Shown: one piece after another, positions 24,726 to 36,200 of the stretch | Layout of the letters: each line of letters opens with the position of its first letter | Position numbering within the stretch: position 1 is the first letter of the stretch | Origin: Omphalotus guepiniiformis | Taxonomy: Eukaryota > Basidiomycota > Agaricomycetes > Agaricales > Omphalotaceae | DNA length: 64,000 nucleotides | Direction of reading: 5' to 3' | Assembly (NCBI GenBank): GCA_028554645.1 | Contig: JAQOOI010000080.1 | Span: forward strand, 1 to 64,000 | Position numbers and translations under genes: made by a program | The notes under the pieces: model-generated | The model's input: only the letters and a program-made list of their open reading frames with translations | What the model was told of the DNA's origin: nothing | The model's database searches: none

Positions 24726-25090
24726 TACATGTACGTTTTACACCCCTCACCCCTCGAAAGGAATTCTCCAGGCGTCATCCTTTCTTAACAAACATCATCG
24801 CCTTCCCAGGTTATGTCAAAACCAACTTTGTTTCCTCAGGTCAAATGTCCTCCCTGACTAAATTCTTCGTCAAAGCACTACTTCCACTCGCTTCACCATT
24901 TGGTATTACCTCGCGCGAGTCGGGTGAGTACATGTTGTATGGGATGTTGACCACGGCGAAAACGCCTGGTGTATGGAGGATAGAGAAGAATGGGGTTGGT
25001 TCTGATGAGGAGAGTCTGAGGTACCTCGGGACGGAGGAGGAGAGGAAGAAGCTTTGGGAACACACAGTTGAGGTAACGAATGTACAGTGA
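24071..25090 (+). CDS. short-chain dehydrogenase/reductase (Rossmann fold)
   Basis: Exons 24071-24679 and 24761-25090; 312 residues. The ATG at 24071 (MSHLAAVRAANAAFSPS) is favoured because the nucleotide-binding strand follows at once: VAVIVGGTSGIGQGFAEAFA, the NAD(P) glycine motif near residue 25. FLIGRN is the usual basic residue site after strand 2 and suggests NADP. LNFLVMSPGY matches the NAG region of the fold. The catalytic zone reads KLYHEAQNYT rather than a clear YxxxK, so the chemistry is uncertain. The 81-nt intron has no stop and stays in frame, so unspliced RNA would add 27 residues. The C-terminal FPGYVKTNF is typical of the fungal branch. Three broken copies occur in the window. 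Confidence 0.85.
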   Translation: MSHLAAVRAANAAFSPSYLPVAVIVGGTSGIGQGFAEAFAFHTKGNAQIFLIGRNRVSAERIISTFPKPTNPQAKHEFIECDASLMVNVQRASGEVLGRVRDGKLNFLVMSPGYMTTNGRDETGEGIDRKFALHYYARWKFVNELVGGLRKARDDGEDVKVLSVLSAYEKGGPIDLNDLGLKKGFTLRKLYHEAQNYTVVMAEVWGLVSFQLHANTVYLHVRFTPLTPRKEFSRRHPFLTNIIAFPGYVKTNFVSSGQMSSLTKFFVKALLPLASPFGITSRESGEYMLYGMLTTAKTPGVWRIEKNGVGSDEESLRYLGTEEERKKLWEHTVEVTNVQ

Positions 25091-25965
25091 AGGTGGAGAT
25101 GCAACCACAGGAGACGCTTTAGATCCTAGACTCCGAGTCGGAATGTTGGTAGACACCTGCTTCTGAGAGGCTTCATTTGGCGGAATATACAACTGTACGA
25201 CACGCGCTTGACTATATCTGTTTCCTTTGGTAGACGTTCAAGACTTGAAACTCTAATAATCCTCTACGCATCCCCAGGCTACGTCAGATGAAACCTCCGG
25301 TGCGTGGCAGGTACTGCGGAATGGGAAGGGTTTTGCTGTGGAGAGGCACATTAGGGCGGAGGAAGAGCGAAAGAGGCGTTCAGCTGAGGTGACGGAAGCG
25401 CAAAGTTGTTAGGACCGGGTTATTGAACCAGGAACGACATGAATGGGGACTGACTTGACAGCGCGGTTTGGGGGATGTCGAAGAGGGGGAGAGCCGCTGC
25501 CCGCACCCATCGCAATACAACCTGCCAGAAACAAATGGCGGTGGTTTGGATGGTTCTGAACGCTGTCTCGAAAACATTGACAAAAAGATGAGATTCACGA
25601 GCACTGTCGTTGTCGTTACTGTAGGAAGAAAGGATGTATATAAGTATATATATATAAATGTCTCGTAGATCATCAAACGACCAAGTGAGCCTAACCTAAC
25701 ACGATAATAAGTAAGTAGTGGGGGTATACAATTTCACCTCTATATATATGAAGATCGGACCCAAAATTCTTCGTTCTAGAACGTACGTCCATGGGATAGC
25801 AGCACTAAATACCTGAACGAGTGAGTCACGAAAAAGATTTCATGATCACAACAAATATCCTTTGGGTGGGTCGGGATAATGACATTTATCCTGCATAGTT
25901 CTAGTGAACGCATCATCCAATCTTTCAACCAAACTGCTTTATGAATAAGCCCTTGGGTGTACATC
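25091..25965. other. intergenic, duplicated flank
   Basis: No gene is supported. It includes TA-rich runs at about 25645-25660 and 25742-25749. From about 25620 the sequence parallels 22800-22985 and 12640-12960. Confidence 0.5.
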
Positions 25966-27220
25966 TCAAAGCGCGAAACAACCCACGTACCTCTCCTCTC
26001 TTATACCAGTAGCACTAGCAGCCAAGCAACGTATTGTTGATTGTAACAAATTCCCAGCAAACACCTTATCCGCAACAACATACTCATACCTCAAAACCTC
26101 ACCCGCCGACAAATGTCCATATTTCATCCGTGCCCCCTTCTCCCTAGTATACTCCAGCGCCCAAGTGTTGGCCTCAATCCGCTCAACATTTAAAACCGGG
26201 TACGGAACACGAAGTTTCGGCGCAAGAGGTAGTTTCCAACAGAATCTATCACCAATACGTCTTGGTCCGTATTTCAATTCCGATGAATTGGCTGTGGCTT
26301 CGTGTGCGGAAATGTCTTCGACCATTGTCCATCCACGATTGATGTATTTTTGACGCGCGGTATCTTGGTTTGTACCTTCGGTTGATGTTATTAGGGAACG
26401 ACGGGGGTACTCGAATGTGGTGATTGGGTATAGAGAGTATGCGTAGTCGTGGGTGATCACGGACATGACGCATGCTATTGCAAAACCGGGGTTCAGAATC
26501 ATGTCAAGTGAAGAGAGAGGAAGGTAAGGGACGTACTGGAATGAAAAGAAAGGATAATATCCAACGGTGAATGAACAGCCGTAATCAACTGAATCTTCCT
26601 CCCTCCCCTCAAAAAATTAAAACAATCCGCAATCCCCCTATCCCACACATACTCTCCATCTCCCCCCCCCTCTAAATCAATCGCCCTCTTAACACGCTTA
26701 ACCACCCCATCAAACCCCAACCCAGCTAGCTTCTGGCTATCCCGTGGTTCAAATAAATACCCAGAACCAAGCAACCACCTTCCAATTTCCTTACAATACC
26801 GATGTTCGACGTACAAATCCAAATCCGACCCCGGGTAGGTGGTTCGATCCATGAATTGTAGAGCCGTTGATCCGGAAATGAGGAGACCGTATTGAGATTG
26901 AAGGTTTCGGAATTCTTCGATTTCGTGGGTGGTGAAGTAGGGATGGAGGAGTTTTTTGATTTTGAATACGCGACGGGTGTAGTGTCGGACGCATTGGTTG
27001 TTGAAGGTGGATGTTAGGGAGAACCGGATGAGTGCTAGGGGAGATAGGTCGTCTAGGACGAAGTCGATTATTGGGAATGGGCTAGGAGGAGAAGGAGGAG
27101 GTGAGTATCATATGGATTGATAATGGGAGGGGAGGGAAGGTCGTACAAACGGTGAAAAATATCCTTCTTACGGTGTTCGTCTGCTACTGTTGCTTTTAAA
27201 GCGTTCCAATCCGAGAACAT
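25966..27220 (-). CDS. nucleotidyltransferase-like protein, uncharacterised fungal family
   Basis: Exons 27220-27147, 27081-26537 and 26474-25966; 375 residues. It begins MFSDWNALKATVADEHRKKD. Exon 2 encodes a helical FPIIDFVLDDLSPLALIRFS segment. Then comes ISGSTALQFMDRTTYPGSD, followed by LDLYVEHRYC: a GS motif and, 14 residues later, DxD. This is the arrangement of the nucleotidyltransferase (polymerase-beta-like) fold. A second part holds KIQLITAVHSPLDIILSFHS and VMSVITHDYAYSLYPITTF, and ends ERYVGCFAL. Related proteins are frequent in agaricomycete genomes but their biochemistry is unknown; the fold assignment is my inference. This is the only intact copy of three here. Confidence 0.75.
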
Positions 27221-28129
27221 TATGATACGAGAACTTCCAATGCTATGTCGCGTCCAAGTCGCGTCCTGAACGTTCTTGAGCTTGGGTAAAGATACGATAC
27301 GTGAAGCTCGAATGATGTAAACTTGGAAGTTCGGTGTAAGATATGATATGATAAAGCGTGAAGCGTGAGGTTGTTGAATAGCTAGATGAGAAAGACAAGG
27401 ACAAGTTTTCCAGGAGGGGAGGAGGGTAACCGTACAAAAAGAAAGATGACTCACTCGTGTCACGCTCGCGTACGCGATTAAAGGTGACGTGTGACTTAGT
27501 GACACCGTACGCGGCCGCGCCCTCGTACTTTTCTTTTCTCCACTATGCATCCTGGATGCACGTATATTTATCGATATCACTCGCCTGACGATACAGCGGG
27601 CATCGTTTCCACCCACTCGGATTTTCTCATACGTACATACCTCCTTCGAAATGTGGCGAAGCAGGACTAGCTAGTCAAGAGCGGTGTGTTCGAAATTGTA
27701 GAGACCACCAACCTGAAGCCTCGCGGCCGCGAGGCAAGTAGAGTCAAGCATCGGATGCATCTCCTACGGCTACGTGCCCACCTTCACACCAGTCAACTCA
27801 AACATCCGTACGTTGGTTCCCAAATCAAAACCTCTATTCCTCCGTTCCAAGATGCCCTCATCAAAATTCCATCTCCGAGTCTCTCTATCCTCCAAGCACG
27901 AGTGCACCGGGAGTCTTCGCTCGACTCGGACTCGTCACTCACGCGTGGGGTTGTAATGCCAGAGGGATAAGTGCCTTAACGAGAATTTTGCCAGGGACTC
28001 GGAGGAAATGATGTTGGTTTCGACGTAGCCTGGGGGGGGTAGGCGGGGATGGATGTTAGAAAAGGGTCACATCTGGGAGGATTCCCTTCGAGGGGGTAGG
28101 GACAATCAAAGTGAGTAAAGTACTTATGT
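27221..28129. other. intergenic, no supported gene
   Basis: The first ~300 bp match the upstream region of relic A (13890-14140). There is a perfect 18-bp palindrome GCCTCGCGGCCGCGAGGC at 27718-27735. Short open frames here lack features. Confidence 0.45.
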
Positions 28130-28700
28130 TCATTGAGATGAAACTGAAACAAACCTCCACCATAGGACCACCATAAATCCCTTCTTCAACGTCCGCGTCC
28201 ACCCCAACTCAATCGGCCCTCCTTTCCCAGCCCGAGACAAAACCGACAAAACCTTCATATCCTCCCCTTCCTCCCAAACCCCCAACCAACTCATTCCCGA
28301 ACTTCGTGGCACCATTGCAACCCAAATTATGTACTTCCCTACCAAGTCCTTCACTCGTCTCGTCTCGTCTCTCCCTCCATACCCAGGACTCACAAACAAG
28401 AAATCAACATACCCCTCCCTCCTAAGCATCTCCCAAACGCACGCTGGACAATCGACAATCACCATCAACGACGCGTCACATTCAACATTCAACATTCAAA
28501 AACCTCGTACTTCGCTTGCAGGTCCTTAGGTTTAGACAACGTACTAATAACACGTTGCCTTTTGTAGTCAACGAAGGCCTCCTGCGGCAAAGCTCCTGCC
28601 AGCCGACTCTAGAGGTCCCATCGACTATGACAGCGATGGAGAAGTAAGAAGGGAAGAAATGCTACATTGAAGGCTCGTTCTGCGGCGAGGTGGGATTTTA
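28130..28700 (-). pseudogene. short-chain dehydrogenase relic
   Basis: The minus strand keeps VECDASLMVIVDCPACVWE, FLFVSPGY, DMKVLSVLSRAGKGGPIEL and LKKGFMV, all matching the gene at 24071. The glycine motif region is broken (DGTSRVGWQEL), and there are several deletions and frameshifts. Confidence 0.75.
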
Positions 28701-28988
28701 GTGAGGTTTTAGCGTGCAGCATAGTTTTCAAGTACCTTGGATCACCCCCTGGGCCGGTGTATATACGTTTCTTGGCGCCTTGCCGGCTTGGAGTAAAACA
28801 CTAACAAGGGCTGAACATTGAATACATTGAATACTCCAATCTCTCGCTGAGTCTAGCTCGTACCGTCAAGTCAATAAATAAGTAATGGAAATGAACAGAA
28901 AAAGGACCACTTCAATGACAATTAAAATTGTTCTTTATGTAAATTGCCAAGGTTCAAGACGTAAAAAGTGCGAAAGAGTCATTTATAC

Positions 28989-29060
28989 TTCCAATGCGGG
29001 GAATCGAACCCCGGGCTGCTGTGTGAAAGACAGCAATGTTAGCCACTACACCACATTGGA
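28989..29060 (-). tRNA. tRNA-Glu (anticodon UUC)
   Basis: Read on the minus strand: acceptor TCCAATG pairs with CATTGGA plus discriminator A. The D-arm is GTGTAGTGGCTAACAT. The anticodon stem GCTGT/ACAGC encloses CTTTCAC, with TTC as anticodon. The T-arm is CGGGG-TTCGATT-CCCCG. It is 72 nt, with no intron. A-box and B-box elements are intact. Confidence 0.93.
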
Positions 29061-29377
29061 ATACTTAACACGCATTATGTTGCTTCTTATCCTGTCAAGT
29101 AAATGAGGATCGGCCCGTGGATAGGGTGGTCGGCGGCTTGCCTCGGCATACTGGTTCTCCAGCGGACATTCAACCCATTTTCAGATTCAGCTCTGTTCGA
29201 ACTTGGCTGCTCCGACTATTTCAAAACTTAAATTATCGATTTTTCTGCTTCACTCGTACATCTCTTTAGCTTCAACTCTCTAGCACTTCTGCTGACCTGT
29301 TGTCAGGCTTTAGAAAAGTTTTTAGCAAAATAAAACTAATTTACATTATTTATTGATATTACCTTCATGCTTATATT

Positions 29378-29467
29378 TGCACAGTAGTGCACAGTTCTTG
29401 CATATTAGTGCACAGTTGCACAGTTTGCACAGTTGCACAGTCTGCACAGTTGCACAGTATGCACAGT
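29378..29467 (+). promoter_or_regulatory. nine-copy TGCACAGT array upstream of the LTR TATA box
   Basis: About nine copies of (T)GCACAGT, mostly back to back with 0-1 spacer bases, end 26 bp before TATATAA. The same array is in the 3' LTR (44694-44783). A binding-site cluster for a transcription factor is the simplest reading. Confidence 0.6.
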
Positions 29468-29493
29468 ACCACTAAATTTGGAAAACCCAAGAG

Positions 29494-29500
29494 TATATAA
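29494..29500 (+). promoter_or_regulatory. LTR TATA box
   Basis: TATATAA in the context GAGTATATAAGTAG, about 780 bp upstream of the ORF1 start. It probably sets the start of the genomic transcript. Confidence 0.6.
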
Positions 29501-30211
29501 GTAGTTAAAATCCATGTAAAAAAAAAAAAAAGAACAATAGCCTACCGACTTAGACACATCTGAATACAATTCAAACCTATCTCAAGCTTACCTGCTAAAC
29601 TCTTACCTTGCTGTTTCAAAGTAACCTGAAGCCTTTAAACAGTAAAGTACTCTGAAGTTCAAAGACAGAAACCTTTGAAAGTCAGAAAACCATTTCAACA
29701 CCTCATTGAGTTCAAAGAAAGTAAATCCTTTGAAGTCAGTAGCCCCTTTCACTATCCTTACTCACCTACTACCTCCTATCTACATCTATTAGTACTCAGT
29801 CAAGAGTACTAACTACCTCTTCTCTACATCTCTCAACACTCATTTAGGGATACAGCTGCCCTAAAGACCTCTATATACCTCCCTTCTGTGATATTGGGAT
29901 TTATTATCTCTCACAAGAGCATAATTAATTCCATCTATTCAGTAAGTTCATTTCTGTTTCTCATTTCTTTGAAGTTTTAGTATTCTGTTTCTTAAGTTCC
30001 TTTGAAGTTTTTGTATTCTGTTTCTTAAGTTCTAGTTTTGAGTTTAGTTATTATTTTTAGTCTCCTGATTCTGGTGGCCAAGTTTATACACTACCTGCTA
30101 GCTTTACACATTTACATACTTACCCTCACAAAATCTGGGTGTAGGCAGTGAAAGACAAGCTCCCTTCCCATCCAGGAATTACTAAGAACACTTAGTAGTT
30201 TGACATCTTTC

Positions 30212-30224
30212 TGGTGACCACCGC
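30212..30224 (+). other. candidate primer-binding site
   Basis: TGGTGACCACCGC lies 6 bases after the 5' LTR. It begins with TGG, as expected for pairing to a tRNA ending in CCA. The matching tRNA was not identified. Confidence 0.45.
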
Positions 30225-30276
30225 AGGGGGACAGAGGGTAATTTTACAATTACTGCTTATCCCTATATATATTTTT

Positions 30277-33200
30277 ATGAATTTTGACTCTGAATCCTTT
30301 ACTACATACCGAGATCCTAGTTCACCTTTTTCTCCAGATCAAGTTTTCTCAGAGCTACCTCTGAGTGGTGACCACCTTACAGACCTCTTTCATCAACCTT
30401 CACTTTCAGGACTTTCTTCTGTTAGTGATCAATCTACCTTACAATTCTCACCTCTTTCAGAATTAGATCTAGAGCCTAGTGAAGCAGCTGGACCCATACA
30501 ATCTATAAGACACCTGTTTGAGGAAGAACAAGAACCCAGTAACATACAAGAAGGAACCTTGCAAAATATTTTACTGGACATGACCAATCAAAATACCACT
30601 TATCAAAGCTATGGTTTGGGGACTGATGCAGCTAGAGGGACTAATAGCTCTAGAACTGTACCTATTAACCCACAAACCTACACAGCATATACAACAACTA
30701 CAACCACCTCAGAGCTGCCAGTGAGAGGAGCCAGAGAAGCACCTCTGACCTTCACAGGCAAATATTCTGAAATAGAGGATTTCATTAACCATTATGAAAA
30801 ACTCTTAATGAAATGCCACATAACCTCAGAACAAGCCAAGTGTGAGGGAATTTTAGAGTATTGCTCTCTTCCTGTGAAAACATTCATTAGATCCACAACA
30901 GAGTACAGGAGTTTCAACTGGACCAAGTTGAAGGCTTGCTTACTTGAAGTGTATGATGCAGAAAGAGCAAGACTGAAATACAGGCCTAGTGATGTACAAG
31001 CATATGCTAGAAGAACCAGGAAATCAGTGATTGACAATCTTTCCAGATGGCTCAAATATCAGAGAGGATATCAAAGTAGGGCAGGAGAACTGCATGCTAT
31101 GAAAAGACTACCTGATTTTGAGTACAACAGTTATTTCTGGGCAGGAATTCCACCAGCTCTACAAAGAATACTAGAAGACAAACTGTCACAGAGATATCCT
31201 ACTCATGACATCAGCATGCCATATTCCATAGAAGCAGTATGTGAAGTAGCAAAAGCATATTTCAAGAGGGATAAATTCACTTCAATGATGTTGGATGCCC
31301 CAGTCTATGGAGTGAACCTGGAAGATGATGAAAGTGATGTGGATTCAGATATTGACTCTGATTTGGATTCTGATTCTGAAGAAGAACATCGTAGGAAGAA
31401 ACGAAGAGCCTGGAAGGAACGAAGAAGAGACCAGAAACATCGTGCAGCATACAGGAGAGAACGCAAAGTAACACCTACCAATCCAGTTGATGAATTACGG
31501 ATAGAAGAGAAAATCCATAGCTCAAAGCCTCAAAGCAATACAGATGAGGTAGCTGATATCATTAGCAGACTCAATGCTATGAATATAAATGACCCTACCT
31601 ATCCAGTTTTGTATTACAAAGTGGTTTCAATGGATTCAACTGGGAGTGCTAGAGATTGTGTAAGAGCCCCACTGCTCACTCAACAATCTCAGAGACAAAA
31701 TGGCTACACTCCTACCATGCCAACCTCCTATCAAAGTAGACCACCATCCATGGGAAACAGAAGACCACAACTCTTTGACCCCAATCCTGGATCTGTATCT
31801 GGAATCATAAGTAAATGCTATGGATGTGGAGTTCCAGGACACAGACTAAATGAATGTGGTGTCATCAGACAGCATATTGCAAATGGAGATTTGAAAATGG
31901 AACAGGGAACAGGAAGATATAATTTATCTGATGGTTCAGACATTATTAGACGGAATGGTGAATCAATAGCAGATGCCCTTCATAGGATTATGGAAGAAAA
32001 AGCTAAGTCCAAACCTCCTGCAAGATCCATGTTACTCACTCTAAAAAATCATGCACGAACTTACTATGCTCTTAGTCCTGATAAAACTAATACAAGAGAT
32101 AGTAGACATGATTCAGACTACCCAGCAGAGGATGATAAACAAGACCTGGAATCAGAATCTAGTGGTACAGAGTGGGAACAGGAGCATGACAATGATCTGG
32201 TTTATGTGGAAAGTGACAGTGATTCAGACAATTCAGCATCCAAATTATATTACAGAGTATCTGATGATGAATATACCTCAGAAGAAAACTCTAGTGACGA
32301 TGAAGCTTATCTAGTTGCCTCTGTCAAACAGTTACGAGCATTTGGAGCAGATAGGCACACAGCACAAGGCCGAGATATGCGCCAGAGATTGTCAGAAAGT
32401 CCACGGGAATTAGCCCGACTTCGCCGCAAAACTAGACCGCCTTTACGTCCAGACGGTACACGAGAACCCTGGAATCGAGGACTTAAACGGCCATATCAAA
32501 AGAAGGAAGAATCTACAGACAAACACACCAGTGTCACAAACAAGAAAGAGGAACTGGTTGCACAAACTGATACAGTGTCACCTGTGAGTCAGACACCGGG
32601 TGCAAGTTCATCTACTATTCCAGAATTAGCCCAGGACAAGAAAGGAAAATCACCGCTCAACATAAAGAAACATGAGGATATCACTACTGAAATGGAAGTA
32701 GACCCTATTTTCCCGAAGCAGACACCGTATGATGCCCGAAAGGTTAGAATATCATCTGATAGACATCATCCAGACTCATCCAGTCAAAAGATACACGGCC
32801 CAGAACTGTCACCGGAGATTAAACTGCCATCTGAACCTAAAACGGAAAATGATCAGAAGGTCTTAATTCCCGTTAATGCGAAACGAACCTCCGAAATTTC
32901 ATCTCAAGTCAGCAGGAGTGATGTTGTGCAACGGTTACTGAAAACATCAGTTACCTTACCCATAGCGGAATTATTAGGAACTTCTAGAGAACTTTGCTCG
33001 TCATTGAGTGAAATGATCAAACTCAAAAATCCGAAGGTCTTGAGAATAAATGAAAGATCAAAACGGGCAGAAGTATTCCATTCACGGCCCTCGTCTAGAC
33101 TCTCAAATCATCATGCAGGAAGCGGAGCATTAATAGAAATAACATTGCAGTGTCGACAGCATGAAATACGGGCAATTCTAGACACAGGTTCAGAATTAAA

Positions 33201-36200
33201 CGTAGTCAGTAAAGACATTTGCGAAGATCTAATAGGTCTACCTATTAATACTGAAGAAGCTTCAACAATGAGTGATGCAAATGGTGGTGAAGGTCAGCTT
33301 TTGGGAACCGTACAAGGTGTACGATTGCGTTGTGGTGATGTGAATACCGGCGGAGACTTCTATGTGGGAGAAAAAGTACCATTTGATATGCTTCTAGGTC
33401 GTCCATGGCAAGTCAGTAACCATGTGAGCATAGACGAGCGAGAAAAGGGCACATATTTGGTATTCAAAGATTGTAATACCTGGAAACCGGTACATGAGCT
33501 GTTTGTAACAACGAACAATCAGCCAAGCTGGAGATACAGAGTAAAATCCAATCCACGCTCATATGTTGTCAAACGCACACGGCCTACCAATTCAGACTCA
33601 GATGAAAGTTATCTACCTGAATCAGACGAAGATAGTCAATCCTCAAGGGAATTTGTACAAGACTCATTGACGTACAATGAATCAGATGATTCATATCCAG
33701 ATGGCTACCATGGAGCACAATATGAGAGAGACGAATTAGATGATTCTATGAAGGACTCATCAGCAGACGAAAACAAACTAGATGAATTTCCATACCAGTT
33801 GCGGAAGAAGGTGCGCAAAGGAAACAAGACATCAGCTAGACACTACAATGAGCAGTTGAACAAGGACCTGAGTCCAGAAATTGGCTGGGAAGGAAAAGAC
33901 CATTTAGAATGTGGACATAACGAGTTTTTGAATAGACATACAGGCAGTATTCAATGCAATACCAACAAGATGAATAACCATTATTATGGAAGAAATTTGT
34001 ATACGCGCACAACCCATGATGAAGACCCAGTATCAGAAAGTGATGGAGAATATAGTGGATGTGATGACAAGATGGTTGGTAAGGATGAATATTGTATGAA
34101 GCAACACCAGGGACACAAGGATTCAACACATATCCACTATCGCTTGAAAGAAACCAAGAAGGTTCAAACAGATTTGACAAGTTATCCTTGGAATGTGGAA
34201 GAACAAAAGAGTTTGGAAATGGAATGTGATGGAAAGGATACACTAGCGCAGCAAGACAACGAGTTTCTGAACAACAAGCATATGGAAGGTGTCCAGCATG
34301 GAATCAACAGAAGTTGGAACGACAATTTCAGTGGATGGGAATTGAATATGCAGGTAGTGTCAGAAGAAGGTCTAGGGTCGCAAAACAATTGTGAACATGA
34401 TGACAAGATGGTTAAAACAGAAGACCTTGATGCAAGGGTTATTCAGAGTCAGGACAACGAAAATTTAACCAATAGTCACCGCAGTATGCAGGAAGTCGCA
34501 ACAGGACCAGACAAGAGTCTGGAAAGGATGGAAAATGGATCAGAATACAACAGAAAAGAGGAGTATGAACGCAAAACAAACATTGTGGCAGCAGAAGAGG
34601 AATTAACAGTTGAATTATTGCAATTAGTGCACATTTGGATACAGCTTCTATCTCTCACATTTGCAAGTGTAGGTTTACTGCTGAAAAAGATGAGTCCGCA
34701 GCTAGAGAATGATGATAAAAGGCAGGACAACACACCTGTGAATCCCCCACAAAACAATCGTTCTTTCCTTTGCCACTTAAAGCCTCAGCCTATTCCAACA
34801 ACACCATACCATCCTCTATCTCCAGCCCCACCTTGGAATCTTGAAGCCATGCCCACAGATGATCCTCCTGCACTAGCTGCAAAGTTGTCGTCACAGTTAA
34901 AGAAAGAGAAAGGTAGTGATCCCGTGACCATGAATGGCCAGGGTATTGCTGCCAATGATCCGCAGTTTTGGAATCTAACCATCCGTGATGCATTAGCACT
35001 CCTTTGTGCTGAAGTCCGTTCAGTCGATGAAAAGGACATACCTGTCAACCCGGTAGTGTTCTTAGGTGCTCAGTCTCGTGTTGGACCTCAAAGAACAGAT
35101 GAAAAAGGAATACTTACACAAGAATTCTTTATTTTGGATGGACTTGGTGGACGACTTAATTCCTTTGCTAACACAGATGCTCAGGGTCCTATTCATATGT
35201 TGGAAGGACATGCTCATGTCACATTCTTCTTGGACACTGCAAATGGAGAACGTCACGCCGGGTTTAAGATGCCAACTATGAGTACCCGGACAATTGAGGA
35301 GAAGTTCTTTGATACAGCCAGAATGCTAAAGGTTGCGGCAACTAAGGTATCTCCAGACAATTATTTGAAAAGGGCTTTAAACTTAATTTTAATTTCTCAG
35401 CTCACGCAACCTAATGGAGAAGGACGGCCAGGCATGGTAGTGGATCACGAACGTTTCGAAGTCGTGAAACGCGCTGCAATGTGCGAAGTATTACCTTTGC
35501 ATATCAAACCTGAACTTCAACCTTCTAGCTTTTCGCCACCGGCTGGAGCTCCTGTGGAATTATCACCTAGTCCTCCCTACAACATTAGATCTCCTTCCCT
35601 TAGCTCTATGCCCTCGTTGGAATCTGCGTCGCAAAGCTCTGACTCATCATTCCACACTCAGTTCTCGCCTCTTTCCCCGGAGCCTGAAGCTACACACACA
35701 GAGATTCATATTGAAATTTCGGATGCTGATGCAGATGGAGAGACTGATAATGGTGAAGACCAGACCATGACGGACTGGACCCGAGATTTGGTTAATGAAG
35801 TTTGGAATGAGACTGAAGCCTCAGTTGTTAATTCAGACTCTTGTCGTTCCTCTGGTAGTCCCTCCCCCACGCTAGCCACTATGACGGTTCTTCGACCTCC
35901 TTCCCCTTCTTTCCATAACCGACTTCTAGAACTGGCCACTGTAGCCGCAGAGCGACGAAGGAACCAAGAGTTGGAAGAACAAAATTCTTCGACTTCTGAT
36001 CCCTCTTCACTGTCTTCGGTAGAGATTGAACCATATAGTACTCCTATGTCTCCTTCAATGAAGACGCTGACTAAGGAGGAACGAAGTCTTGTCATTCCTG
36101 TAGACATCCCTTACATGCCTGTTGATGCTCGAGCTCTTCCTGAAACCCTGGATTTACTCCGTCTGCGCGTTATGAAGCCCTGGCGTGAGCTATACATTCT

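Larger units (their letters stand above)
29301..30205 (+). repeat. 5' LTR
   Basis: 905 bp, TGTCAGGCTT...TTTGACA. It contains the octamer array and TATA box listed separately, a 14-nt A-run at about 29519-29532 and several TTTGAAGT/CTTTGAAG direct repeats. Confidence 0.95.
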
